A stretch of 64,000 nt of DNA from Linepithema humile (GCF_040581485.1 NC_090132.1:15444146-15508145), one strand, 5' to 3'; shown: positions 12,081 to 23,837, numbered from the stretch's first letter. Numbers and translations are program-made. Notes: a model not told the origin generated them from the sequence alone.

Positions 12081-13500
12081 TTGGATATGCGAAAGCAGAA
12101 AACTTGGAGTATAAATCGAGAAATTGTTCACCGTTGGAATCGGGAATTAGTTTCGGCATTTCCTCATCGAGGAGAAACGAGGGACGTGCGATGCTCGCTG
12201 GTGCGTAATCGCAACGCAACGCAACGCAACGCGGCGGGTTGCGCTCGCTCGCGTACCTACTTCGTGGCACCGTTAACGCGAGCCACGCGCCGCGTGTTTC
12301 TGGCGGCCTCGTGCGTGTCCGCTCGCGCGCATCTCTCTTTGAAAGGTGTCACTGAAGGGACATCACTCCGTCGCGATTATACATTCCTTGCCGTCGCCGA
12401 GGACGTGACCGCCGAGTCGGCTCACCGATAGAGTGAAAATCGCGCTAACGAATCTCGCGTCTCTGTAAATCCACACATGTGCAGGTTCACGCATGCATGC
12501 GCACACACTCGCGCGAATGGAGCAACGAGAGAGAGCGACACGTAAGACGAAGGGGAGCCGCTATTCGCGCCACACGTTTGACGCTAAAACGTGGCAAGTG
12601 CGCCTTCCACAAACTTTCATCACAGAGATTATGCGTAAAGATCGACCCACTCACGTTTCGCATGATATGTGCTTTTCTCGGCTCGTTAAGTCACGCTGAC
12701 GAATCGCTCCCGCGCTGATGCGGACTCCTCGATGACACTGGTAGGCGCGGAGGCGCGGGAGTAGAGATTCTGCCGGATTGCTTCTTCTTCGGGAATGAAC
12801 TTTCCCGGTCCAGGATATTCGCTCTTACAGCGAATCTCGCGGCGGCACCAATACAAGCGCGATCACGCGTTAATTTTAATCAAGCGCCGAATCCGCTCGG
12901 CGATAACACCGAGCACGTATGGATGAAAAATTCCAAGACAAATTATCACGAAAGCAGTGCTGCGAGAACCGAGAGCGACGAGACTCTCTTCGAGCGTGCA
13001 CGGCGAGTACTATAGATTGTACGCGAAGCGACCATGAAGTTGTCTTCGATCTTGCGATAAAAACGATCGCGATGCGTGCCCGGCTGAGAGCGATCGTTAC
13101 ACGTCTCCGGTCTACCTGGTGCCGACTCGGTTCGCCAGCCCGTTCTGTTCGGGATCCGCGCGCCAAGAGTCGCGATCGCACGAGAACGGAGTGGGACGTG
13201 GACGTGCAGCGACGACGCGGTGGTGATCGCGCTCTCTCGTCAAGGCGGCTCCGGCTCGATTTGCCCGGCGTTTTTGTCTTGTCGATACGCACCTGCTTCC
13301 TCGGCGGCTCGAACTAACGACACGGTACAGCAGTTGAAGGAAGCCCGCGGGCGTGCATGTCGTCCGTCGTCGCACTAAACAGAGGATACGCCTGACATCG
13401 CGCGGAATGAGGCGCGCGGCGCGGCGCGGAGCGGAGCGACAAACGCCGAGGTTAGGGCGTCTCGATATGGGGACGACGACACCTGTTCGATGTTTGCGGT
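12080..13500. promoter_or_regulatory. GC-rich island, possible promoter region
   Basis: GC-rich DNA with open frames on both strands and a (CGCAA)n run at 12210-12232. A minus-strand donor-like GT at 12828-12827 (GCT|GTAAGAG) could end a noncoding first exon of the GALNT1-like gene; this is speculative. The island could equally serve the BTB gene downstream. Confidence 0.3.
12210..12232. repeat. CGCAA tandem repeat
   Basis: Four to five tandem CGCAA units. Confidence 0.85.
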
Positions 13501-13689
13501 GACGTTTCCGGAAGAAAAGTATCGACAGTGGTGTAGGTGTTGCGCGAGCACCGACTGTCCGACAATCGGATATGATACACTGGAGATTATTTGTCAACGC
13601 GTTCGCAAGCTGGCGCCACTAGTTTCTTCCATACTTTCTTCCCTGCATTGTTTTATTCGATATTTATCCAGATTTTCCAGGTTAGAATA

Positions 13690-14090
13690 CTAATAAATGC
13701 ATTTTTATAATATATTATCCAGAGTTTCTCATGTATTAAAATCAGTGTCGATAACATATTTAAATTTTACTTTGCAAAATCGAAAGAAGATATTAATTAT
13801 TCATATCATTTATTTCTATTGGATTAACTTTAAGATACAATTGAGATAACATTGAAATAATGTTGTATTTCAACACTGTATTAAATATATACTACTTTTC
13901 TATGAGCATTTTTATAACTTTTTACGTTTTAATTTTTAATCTCTCCGAGCAACAAATTGAAGTTTCATTAAAATGAATATCAACTTTTTTTTAAATTAAT
14001 TATAGAATAAAGTTTCTGCAATATTCATATATATACATCCGTATTCCAAGGTATCTATTGCGAAACAGAGAAATCGGTATATGATTAAAA
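13690..14090. other. AT-rich spacer, nothing recognised
   Basis: Low-complexity AT-rich DNA separating two GC-rich islands. Confidence 0.5.
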
Positions 14091-14413
14091 AAATGATTTA
14101 CGCCAGTTTTATCAACTTTGAAAAATCATGCGCGTCGTGTTTGCACGGATCGCTCGTCAGGTGGCGGCGTCGCTCGGCCGCTATATTGATCAAGTTAGAT
14201 TTCGCGAGGACGCACGTTGATAAGATCTCGTGTATTTTTCGATCGCACGCAATCCTTCCGCGCGACGTGTGTGTGACATTTGTCACGAGCGCTAGTACTC
14301 GCGTGGCGTGAAATTTGGTCGCGCGCGCGGAGCCTCCGCGTTACCGTAGCGGCGTCGCCGTGAAATCCTCCCTCGCCCATGACGTCACTCACGAATTACA
14401 CAAGCGTCATCGC

Positions 14414-14561
14414 TCAGTCTGTTGTGGAAAATTTCGTGGGTTCTATGGTGGTGTAGCGGCGAGGTGTGTTGTTTTCTGAACAATAACCCGCGAGTCCTTC
14501 GTCAGCGACGCGCGACAATCCTGCGACATCGAATCGCGCGGCGAAATAATTGGCGATAAAA
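14414..14561 (+). promoter_or_regulatory. Candidate start site and noncoding first exon of the BTB gene
   Basis: TCAGTC at 14414-14419 matches the arthropod initiator. The following GC-rich leader ends at a GTGAGC donor (14562), which can splice to the acceptor at 15251, 36 bases before the BTB start codon. Placement of the start site is inference. Confidence 0.35.
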
Positions 14562-15251
14562 GTGAGCGCTCTACCAATTTTCTCCCGTCCTTTTTTTCTC
14601 TTTTCCTTTTAGTATAATCATCATCGTCACCGCGATCGTAATCATTGTTATCAACATCATCGTTGTTGTCACCCTCGTCCGAAAGCTATACGCGCGCGAA
14701 ACTACGAAGAGAAATCTCTTCTCGATTATCGCGTGCATTGTTTATTGTTACGTCGTGTGTCTTGATTGTTAGACGTCGTCAACAGCGTCGCCGGAGTTTG
14801 AGTACCTCGACGATGCGACATGTCACCTTGCGTGACATTTCACACCTGTGTTACTTTCGCAATTTTTTTCACTGATTCTTTCTGAATAGGCCATTCATGA
14901 GACTCTTATTTTTATGAAATGTTTGCGAGCAATTTTGTAGCTACAATTTTTCTTATTTGTACATCATATTTATATTATTTTAAGAAAATATTACTTCAGC
15001 AATGAAATTACTTTCAATCTATAAAAAACAGAATTTTAAATATTTGATTTAAGAAAATTAATGTTTTATATAATGAGATGTGTGTTGAATACTTAAATGT
15101 TTTCAAGAAAAACTTGTAAAAACATTATCATATCATACTTGTATCAGTTTTGGTGTTGCTTCATCATTGTGTTGTTTGTGATTTGTAAATATATGTTTTA
15201 TTAATCTGTATCATAAGACATAATGTTAATTATGTCTTTTTTATGTTACAG
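14562..15251 (+). other. 5' UTR intron of the BTB gene
   Basis: Runs from the GTGAGC donor to an acceptor TATGTTACAG. It is GC-rich at first, then AT-rich. No coding content. Confidence 0.35.
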
Positions 15252-15287
15252 TTAAAGTTTACAAAGGATTCTTGTCTACTTTTCACA

Positions 15288-15599
15288 ATGTCTATGCAAC
15301 AGTTTTGTTTGCGATGGAACAATCATCAACCGAATTTTATCTCGGTTTTCTCCAACTTACTAAATAATGAGACTCTAGTGGACGTTACTCTTGCTGCCGA
15401 AGGCAGGCAAATTCAGGCTCACAAAGTTGTACTATCAGCATGCAGCACATACTTTCAATCGCTGTTCACAGTGAATCCTTGTCAGCATCCCATTGTTATA
15501 CTTAAGGACATCAAGTTTTCTGATCTCAAGATTATGGTAGACTTTATGTATTATGGGGAAGTGAACATATCTCAAGATCAATTGCCATCCATCATAAAG
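15288..15599 (+). CDS. BTB gene coding exon 1 (BTB domain)
   Basis: ATG at 15288 (A at -3), chosen because MSMQQFCLRWNNH is the typical N-terminus of TTK-group BTB proteins. Ends AAG|GTGAAC in phase 0 after 104 codons. Confidence 0.9.
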
Positions 15600-18500
15600 G
15601 TGAACTACTTTTTATTTATCTAGAATCAATTTGTTCAATATATACTTGTGAATTGTGATCATTAATATATTGTGTATTTAACAGACAGCGGAGAGTTTAA
15701 AGATAAAAGGACTTGCAGAAATGCATACAGCGTCATTAACTAAATGGCCAAGTGGAAGTAGTGAAACAGGCGGAGGAGATCGTGGCGAATCTTGTTCACC
15801 CAGTCCATCTCCGTTATCTCCTTCTTTCCGCAGAAAAAGGTTAAGGAAATCTTCTACGGGTTCCACATCCGGCTCGGGTGACAAGCCAGAAGAAATTAAT
15901 GAAATAACGTTAGTGGCCACCAACATTGTAAAACCAGAACCTCTAATCGTATCACAGGAAAGTGGAGAAAATTTGAGGCGACCAGTAAATACAAGCACAG
16001 AATCTCAAGGCAGTATTGACGAAGATCAAATATCAATTGTAAGTAAGATGTGACATAATATTATTGCATTTAATCATAATTTGAATAAATATAAAAAATA
16101 TATAAATTTAATTGTTTAAGTTTTTGTAGTTCTGAAACAAATTTAATACACATGTTAACGAAAAATATTGTAAAGCTAAAAAATATCCCAATAACATATA
16201 ATATTTCTACCTAGATGAGTAATATGGAAACTAGTTCTGCCAATACACCAGCCCAAAGTGATGGTTCTATTCAGGACGTAAGTCAACAGTCGGCAGGAAA
16301 TATTGCACAAAGTTCTGTTTCTTCACAAGCACCTGTTCATCAAGGTAAGATATCGCTTTATGCTATTTTAGATAGAAATCTCCAAAAAATATCTAATCGC
16401 TCAAATGGCATTACTTATTGCAATAATGTAATTTTATTTGCTGTATATTATGTGCATAGAAAAAAGAATTATCATATATCTCAAGAAGTAATGCAATTAT
16501 TTTTACTATTTTTGTTTTTAATCTACATGTCTCATAATTTTGTACATGGATGTGAATTGAATTTTACATATAGATAATTATTTAAATAATATGTTTCCTC
16601 AAATATTGAAAGAATATCTTTTGAATTTTTTGTGTAGAATATTATAATTTGCTTATTTAAAATGTGCTATTTATTTTATTAATTATATGCTATAAAAATG
16701 ATTTTTTTTCATACACATAGCTTAATAAAATATATATTGTTTTTTGATATCTTTTATGTATATATATTATATTCAAAGTACTGATTTCTATATAATATTA
16801 CTAGTTTGGATATTTCATAAGTCAGATAAGAATATATACAAAAAATTAATATAAAACACGATACATACGATATATTAAAATTAACAAAGAAAGGTATTTT
16901 ACTAGTCTTACATCTTTCAAAAATATATAAATTTTGAACTACATATTTTAATTTTATTAAATTCAAATTAAGAGAGAGAAAGCTGTATATGAAAATGTAG
17001 ATTATGTATATTTGAATCTGATTATCAGACAGGCATTTAATTTTTTCTGTCTTTATAAGATAAGCCAATTCGATAGAATCATCGATTATATAACAGATTG
17101 ATTGATATGATATTAGTAATCTAAAGGACGATGTAGCATATAGACATAATGATATGAGAATTGGAAGACATAGTGTTTAATTTCCTAAGATATGTTACGC
17201 GCGAACAGTTAGCTACGTTATATATTTAATATGATTTTTTAGTAGACTGTATATTGTGCATTGATATAGAACGATTCGGCAACTTGGGCAAATGCATGAC
17301 AGCTCCCCTTTAAGCAAACATCTCCGATAATTGTTATTTTAATTATGCATACTGATTGTGGTGGGTATTTAAATTGCATGTCGATAAGCGAAATTACACA
17401 CATTATATGCTGGCACAGATGCGTTTAAATGTATTGCACAAGGACAATCAACAGACGTTTGACATGAAAATAGAGCGAAATTTCAGGAATTGAAATTCTA
17501 ATAATGCGAATGTGCAAAGAAAAGATTGTTTCTCACTCATGAAAGAATGTCACCATGGTACACAGATACATAGCACACAATATGTTATATATCTCCGGAA
17601 GGATAGTATATCGGGCCTTTGACATATTAACGGAGTGTGTATGTGTGCCTTATAATACTCTGCCCTATAAATGTAGCATAAATGCCGTACATATATATTT
17701 GAAATAAGTTTCGAAACAACGATGTGCTTCAAAATGTATCTGTGCCATGCCGCAACTCCATATTTAATACGCTCATCGTTTCTTCACAAGATTTTATTTT
17801 TAATATCTATCATCTTTCGCTTACTTAGCTTAGTATTGTTTTTCTATCATAGAATAAATCATAGAATAAATTATTTTCTTTTGATTAGATTATAATTATA
17901 TTTATATAAGCCTTGTTTTTTTTTTTATACGAACAGATACGCTGATACATTATTCGTTATTATTTTTATCGTTAAAATTACATTATTGGTGACATAATGT
18001 AATAAAAATTATATCTTCAATTGACGTTATTACCACACGTATTCGTAATGCAAGAGTAAAATAAAATTTTTTGAAACATTAATTATTTCATATTTGTAAT
18101 TTATTACAACTTGGGCGATCGTAAAAGACTTTCGCATCGATGCACATTTATAAGTATAGATCGAAATCAAGTATTCTGATTTTTATCTGTTTATTTTTAT
18201 AATATTTTCCAATATTGCGATCATATATATATATATATTTTTATTTGATCACTTTTATCTTTGCCGTAAATGCAAAATATCAGCGGGTTGATAATTCCTG
18301 TGCTCTGACCAAAAATCAATCGGTCTGTTCTACAGGATTACAATGGACTATTATGGAGCACACATATCATCCACGTTTCGCTCTGTCCTCGTGTCAAACG
18401 AATCTGTCGATCCAAGCGTCGTCGGCGTTTACGACGCCCGAAATAACAGCATCCTCGACCATCAGCGATCAGTACTCTGGTACCAGCACGACTGGTTCCA

Positions 18501-19072
18501 GTTGCGCCCTGACGAACTATCCGAACTCCTCCCACGGGACGTTGCAGCACGTGTCGTCGGGCGGCCCCTCGCCATCGACGCAGTGCCCCAGTAACTGCCA
18601 GAGCCCGTGCGCCAGCCCGCAGACGGCGATTAAGAGGAAGCGCTCGACTAATCCACAAGCGGACGAGAATTTTATACGCGCGCTCGACGCAGTGCGCTAC
18701 GGCGGCATAGGGTTTTGCAAGGCGGCCAGGATGTTCGGCGTGAACAACCGAACACTCTGGCTCGAGTACAAGAAGCGCGGCTACCCGAACAATCGGCCCA
18801 GCCTCAAGTCCCGCGTTAAGCAGGAGGTGAACTCCTCGCCGCCGCCCTCGGCGCCCCCGGCGCAGCCGATGAACTCGCAAAGCCCGACGCCGATGGGCCC
18901 GCCGACGACCCCGCACAGCACACACAATACACACAGCACGCACACCATGCTAACCAGTCACAGTCCCCACACGATGCTGAGCGGGTACATCGACAGCAGG
19001 CATACGGACTACGCGCTACCGAGCACCACGATGCCGATCAATCTGCACGGCGTTAACTACAATGCCATGTGA
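15288..19072 (+). CDS. TTK-type BTB transcription factor, isoform with Pipsqueak DNA-binding domain
   Basis: Four coding exons (15288-15599, 15685-16038, 16215-16344, 18336-19072) give 510 aa. Residues 1-120 form a TTK-group BTB/POZ domain, recognised from FCLRWNNHQPNF, VDVTLAAEG, AHKVVLSACS, HPIVILKD and FMYYGEVNISQDQLP. BTB domains of this group mediate dimerisation and higher assembly. A Ser/Thr/Pro-rich linker follows with RKRLRK and the SUMO-type motif VKPE. The fourth exon adds a Pipsqueak-type helix-turn-helix at about 363-420 (YGGIGFCKAARMFGV, RTLWLEYKKRG), then VKQE and a Pro/His-rich tail. The product should be a nuclear, sequence-specific regulator like pipsqueak, bric-a-brac and other BTB-Psq proteins. 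I could not assign the exact ortholog, so no symbol is given. All phases match. Isoform choice is made after the donor at 16344. Confidence 0.88.
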
Positions 19073-22000
19073 ACTGAATCCTATCCGGAGAGTCACTTGT
19101 ATAGACGAGCTTGAGAAATATTACTTCCCCTCCTCTTCCTCGCTCCTCGTGTACAACTCAACCCGCCCCTACCGCGACTCCTCTGTCAACAGTAACGAGG
19201 CGTTGGAAGTCATCAAAGTGAGAAACGCCGCGTGCGGTATCTTTAATTTTTAAATACCTTTCCGCCTAGTTCTACATACTCCCCCCTCCCCCCTTTTAAG
19301 TAATTGGATCTCAAAGTTAGAGTATATATTTTATATTTGTATAGGGTTTATCAGATGATTCGCATTTTTTTCCTAATTATTTTTCTCACCGAAAATGTTG
19401 TTGAAACTTAAAATCTTAATCACAATTTATTAAAAGGTTCGGCTCATGAAAAATTAAAATAATAAAACAAAGGAGGATCAAGAGCCAATGCAGAGTTTTG
19501 GTTGCAATGTTAAAATCTTCTTTTACTCAAAGTGTTGAATGGTATACGTTTCGGTCGAACTTTCAACCATCTTCAGTACATTTAAGTCTTAATACATGAC
19601 AAAATCAAGTCTTAAAAAATAGCTTCAATAGCGCAGTTATACAATAATTTGATCAGTTCCAATGAAAAAGTTTGAAAGGACGCCCATAATGCAACAATCA
19701 AGTAGATGTCGTCAACCAGAACTACGGTGGATTTTGTTGTGTATTAAAACTTAAATGTACTGAAGATGGTTGAAAGTTCGACCGAAACGTATACCACATT
19801 CAACACTTTGAATAAAAGAAGATTTTAACATTGCAACCAAAACCCTACATTGGCTCTTGATCCTCCTTTGTTTTATTATTTTAAAATCTTAATTTTTTTT
19901 TATGTTTATAATCAAATTAATTTAATTAATAATAAATTAAAATCTCATGTTTAAATTTATTTATTAAATTTATTTATTAAATTTATTGATTAAGAATAAG
20001 TTTTTGTATGTTACACTATTTTATATGAGCTCTTTAAAAGTTTTGCTGAAAAAGAATTGGGTTATTAATTTTTTTCAGATATTGCAAAATGTGCGACTTT
20101 TGATACCCCATACTTGTGTAGCTTGATATTAAGTTATTTGAACTAGATTTCTATTTATAAGATATATTTCTTAATCTTTTTGCTACGAAGGTCATATATA
20201 TCCGTCCTCTAAAAGTGGATCTTTTAAAAGTGGATACGATGGCCGGATATATCTATTCTCCAAAGACGACATTCATGTACGAAGGCCAAAAACTGTATAT
20301 CAACTTTCAACAATTATTTTTCTATTCGATAAAGTGAAAATGCTGTTGTATAGTCTCGTGTTTCGGAATTATCACCCAATCATCGATTATTGAGTTTATT
20401 ATTTATATAAAACTGCATATAATGTTACAAGTGTAAAGAAAATATTAAAATAAACATGTGATACTCATAAAATGTTTTTAATAACTACAATAAGCCACTA
20501 TAATGAAATTTCCGTCGAAAGGTGAACGCAGTATTAGCGCCGTATACGTGCATGAACAGTGATTATTGTGTCCCGTACACATTGTCATCTTTAAGCGCTT
20601 CGTAGCGAAAAGATTAAGTGTTTTTGTTCTTATACTTTTCGCAATATTTCTTTATTGACGCATAATTGAGACTAAAATGTTTATAATGTGATAAATGAGC
20701 GGATTTGTAGCTATGAGTATAAAACATTTGCACACATTCACTTGTCAGCAACTTTTGATAATTATGGCGTATTATCGAAAGTTCTTAGCTTTCCGTTGTG
20801 TATCCTCTGATATTATATAATTATTATATTAGTAAAAATTTCAGTATGTAGATTGATGCAATTTTAGTGCTTTGATAATTAGAACATTGCGGCGCTGGTA
20901 ATAATGAAACTATGCCGCTACGTCGATCGTACGAGAATAAATCGATAATTAACGACGAAGTTTGTATTATTTTCAAGTTCACTGTAGCAATGATACGCAT
21001 TTTGCCGTCAATTATTGACTGATTCTCGTCTATCGTATACCTTTGTACATAAAACGTGAAAAAAAAAAACATGATTAGAAATGTCGTCATCTGTATTTGC
21101 ACACGTGTGTCGATACGTTGTACGAGATTAAACATTATGCACACATGGAGATAAATTATCAATACATGTATTACAATTATTAATTGTTACTATGTTGATA
21201 AATATATGAGAACTAACATAGAATTTTTAGAGATATACATTTTCCTCTATACATGAGAGATTTGTTTAACTTTTTGTGTTCTTCACGTTATATGTTTGTT
21301 ATATATTATAATAGTATTATTTCGCTATTATCACTTTTTCTCCAATATCTGCAAATATTTATCCATTTGTTTCTGTAAACAACTGGAAAATTATTTTGAG
21401 AATTTTGGGAATGTTTGTGAATAATTATGCAAACAAATGCAATTATTCCATATATCAAATGTTTCAAATTGGTACAAACTTTGTGCAAATAGTTTTATTA
21501 TTTTGAAACGAAAAATTAAGTTTATGAGAAAATATGTTCAGTTTGAAAAGAAAAGCAATTATATAATGAATATACACTAATGCTATTCTTTATGTGTTTC
21601 TGTTACGTTTAATTGTTTATAATTATAATGATTTATTATTCAAGAATTTTCAATGAAATATAATAAATACGTGAGAGAAAAACAAATATAGTCTTGATTT
21701 TGATTTGCAATTAAAAATAGAACACGCATTGAAGTGTTACGAAGATTTGTGTTTTCGACTTATCGTATGTATAGGAACAACTTTTATTTATTATAGTATT
21801 TGTTGTGTACATTTAATAATTAAACTATCAGAACAGCAAAGTAATGCATGTATTGAACACAAAAGAATGTGAACGCTTGAGATAACTCGAAAGATATTTT
21901 GTATTTTCTCTACCTTTATTTGTTTTTATAAATTAAGAAGACTTCCTCACAAGTGAAATGAAAATGACCTGGCTTTTCTGCAAGGAATGAGAAATATACA

Positions 22001-23837
22001 TTTGAGTGATTAAAAATTAGAAATTAGTCTTTAATAGTACCATAGCCGTTAATTGCACTGTTAATAAACATTTATATATCCCTTATATAAACGATTAAAA
22101 AATAATTCTGAAGGAATAAAAATTATTCTAACAGTTTGCAACAGAAAAGGGAGTGCTGTGTTTATTTCTTTTAAACGTTTCAAAACCTTTTCTTTATTAA
22201 TGACTTGAGCGAATAGTCGATATTACCTAACGTTATAATATTAGTCCTTTATTTCTCTGCGAAGATAATTACAAGATGTGTACAATTGAAGAAGAAGTAA
22301 TCATAGTGATCGAAATATGGCGACTTCAAGTACGATTGTAATGATAGTTTTTCTTGCAACTTGTACAATATTTATCCGCAACAACTGTATTTGTTTGATA
22401 TTGTTAATTTTTTTTTACGCATTAATAGTCGATGTATATGTGCGAACAAGGTTTCCAACGTTAAGTTTCAGTAATTCTTTCTTGACACAAGATATCAATC
22501 TGTTGTATAATAAAAACCAATATCACTTTGCACTTGTAACATCCAATCTCAAACGTTGACGATGCCTCGATTTTCGTCGCCGCAGTTTCTAATGTTCTAA
22601 AAAGTTCTTCTAAAGTTTCTTTATTTATTATTATAGTTCTTCATTGCAAGCAGACGCAAGCAACGAAGAGGACCCGGCTGCTCATCAGACAGACGCGAGT
22701 GAAGAAGGAGCCGAGTCACTTGTCGCCGGACAGCGAGACGAGCACATCACCGCACATCGTCTCGACCTCCGTCCATCTCGCGACGCCGACGCTGAATCTT
22801 CCGCAAACGTCGAGGAGCTTCGAGGAATCGCGTATTTCGCCGCCACCGCACACCATGCTGGTGAATCAGCCGAATCTGCTGACGGTGACGACGTCGCCGA
22901 ATCTGTTGACGGTGCCACAGCCGTCTTACTTGACGAAGCAACACTCGCATCCGTTGCTGTCTAGTCAACAGCCGAGCACGTCCGGAACTTACTGGATACA
23001 CCGACAGCACTCGCATCCGGAATTGCCCGGTAGAACCACAAGTCCCTCGATAGTAATCGAGCCGGCACCCGTCCTTAAAACGGAGGACGAGGGAAGCGAG
23101 GAAGCACCGACAACTCCGACAACTATTACTTCCGAGCCAGGAACCAGCGGCGGCGGCGGCACTTCCGGTGGATTGAGAGTGAAGACAGAGCTGCGACGGA
23201 CTTCCTCATCGCCGCAGGTAGGATATCAAACGCGTGTTGCATTATCGTAATCTATTCACTATTATTATAGTGAACAGTCCCGTGAAATTTCCGTCAAGAT
23301 AGTTGTCTCGTAAAATGAATTTCTTACAAATTGATCCTGCGATAAAAAGAATTTACCGTTCAGAAGCTGAGATAATTGCAATTGTTATTGGTACTTTTAT
23401 TTCTAGCTATCAGCTTGTAGCATTCTATCGATTACGAATTAAAATACTAGAATTTGCGCAGTATAATTTATGGAATTTATCAGAATATTAAACTTTGATA
23501 TTTACTCATTATCTTTTTCCTTCTTTATCTTTATTATTATTAAATTTTAATTTAATTTAATTTTTGCTTACAGACGAGCAGCAGAGACTTTCGCGAAAGC
23601 ACGGGGGATCAACGATTAGGCCATTGTCCTGTATTGCGTGAAGGTCCTGCCTTAGGCTGCAATCATTGTTGGAACACAATAGACGACCATGGTAGAATAC
23701 TCCGTAGGAAAACCAAGTATCACTGTCCCGAATGTCAGATTAATTTGTGCATTGTGCCCTGTTTTCAAGAATACCACGAGCAGCGACGCGAGCTGATTTC
23801 CAAGCTTAAGCCCTTACCAAAAACTAGCTCCGTTTAA
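15288..23837 (+). CDS. TTK-type BTB transcription factor, isoform with C-terminal zinc ribbon
   Basis: This isoform uses the three shared exons, then 22637-23217 and 23574-23837, skipping the Psq exon, for 546 aa. The new tail begins VLHCKQTQATKRTRLL and is basic. It continues as a Ser/Thr/Pro/His-rich region with the SUMO-type motifs VKKE, LKTE and VKTE. It ends in a Cys-rich module at residues 488-527: C488, C491, C510, C513, C518, C522 and H527, with KTKYHCPEC and CFQEYHE. That spacing and wording match the zinc ribbon at the C-terminus of piggyBac-type transposases (Pfam zf-ribbon family PF13842, from memory). Function is inferred as nuclear, with DNA or protein binding. There is no Psq or C2H2 finger in this isoform. 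Frame and phase are intact, so it does not look like a decayed insertion. Confidence 0.82.
15685..16038 (+). CDS. BTB gene coding exon 2
   Basis: Acceptor TTTAACAG, donor ATT|GTAAGT, phase 0 at both ends, 118 codons. It completes the BTB fold (TAESLKIKGLAEMH), then gives a Ser-rich acidic/basic linker with RRKRLRK and VKPEP. Because both phases are 0, it could be skipped without a frameshift. Confidence 0.88.
16215..16344 (+). CDS. BTB gene coding exon 3 (last shared exon)
   Basis: Acceptor CTACCTAG, donor CAAG|GTAAGA, 43 codons plus one base. Low-complexity Ser/Gln/Asn-rich sequence. Its phase-1 end fits both alternative 3' exons. Confidence 0.82.
16345..18335 (+). other. Intron before the alternative 3' ends of the BTB gene
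   Basis: AT-rich, with an (AT)n stretch near 18223-18238. No coding exon with proper splice sites was recognised. The open frame upstream of 18336 is intronic. Confidence 0.6.
18336..19072 (+). CDS. BTB gene alternative terminal exon A (Pipsqueak domain)
   Basis: Acceptor TCTACAG at 18335. G|GA restores Gly, giving GLQWTIMEHTYHPRF. The Psq helix-turn-helix is followed by a Pro-rich tail and His/Thr-rich repeats (HSTHNTHSTHT), with a TGA stop at 19070-19072. GC content is much higher than in the surrounding introns. Confidence 0.9.
19073..22636 (+). other. 3' UTR of isoform A / intron of isoform B
   Basis: AT-rich and non-coding. Contains the large inverted repeat at 19456-19884. I could not fix the poly(A) site; several AATAAA hexamers occur near 19460-19980. 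Confidence 0.5.
19456..19884. repeat. Inverted repeat with ~145-bp arms and hammerhead-like motifs
   Basis: The left arm (19456-19600) and right arm (about 19738-19884) are near-identical reverse complements with a roughly 137-bp spacer. Each carries CTGAAGA, a GC-rich stem and GAAAC, reading on the minus strand at left and on the plus strand at right. Penelope-like retroelements are known to carry hammerhead motifs in their terminal repeats, which can lie in inverted order. Origin from such an element is inference. Confidence 0.7.
22637..23217 (+). CDS. BTB gene alternative exon B1 (Ser/Pro/His-rich linker)
   Basis: Acceptor TTATTATAG at 22636; G|TT gives Val in phase with exon 3. It encodes 193 full codons with a near-duplicated NLLTV segment (QPNLLTVTTSPNLLTVPQ), two QHSHP segments, and VKKE/LKTE/VKTE motifs. 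Donor GCAG|GTAGGA in phase 0. Confidence 0.83.
23218..23573 (+). other. Intron between exons B1 and B2 of the BTB gene
   Basis: GTAGGA donor, TTACAG acceptor, AT-rich interior. Nothing else recognised. Confidence 0.7.
23574..23837 (+). CDS. BTB gene alternative terminal exon B2 (zinc ribbon)
   Basis: Acceptor TTGCTTACAG at 23573, phase 0, 87 codons and a TAA stop. Holds the Cx2C-x18-Cx2C-x4-C-x3-C-x4-H module and a basic C-terminus (LISKLKPLPK). Confidence 0.85.
   Translation, partial: TSSRDFRESTGDQRLGHCPVLREGPALGCNHCWNTIDDHGRILRRKTKYHCPECQINLCIVPCFQEYHEQRRELISKLKPLPKTSSV

Noticed and set aside
11866..12270. 134-codon minus-strand open frame
   Set aside because: No recognisable domain, and it overlaps an equally long plus-strand frame in a region with a CGCAA repeat.
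12876..13597. Overlapping open frames of 132-161 codons on both strands
   Set aside because: Arg-rich composition reflects GC-rich, stop-poor DNA. No family resemblance.
15243..15287. Upstream ATG in frame with the BTB start (adds 15 residues)
   Set aside because: It lies before the splice acceptor at 15251, so it is intronic in the spliced message. MSMQQFCLRWNNH is the family-typical start.
18827..18828. GT donor-like site after RVKQE inside the Psq exon, which might link to the zinc-ribbon exons
   Set aside because: It ends in phase 0, whereas the acceptor at 22636 needs phase 1, so a combined Psq plus ribbon isoform is not supported.
18338..18943. 201-codon minus-strand open frame
   Set aside because: It is the antisense shadow of the GC-rich Psq exon and is Arg-rich without a domain.
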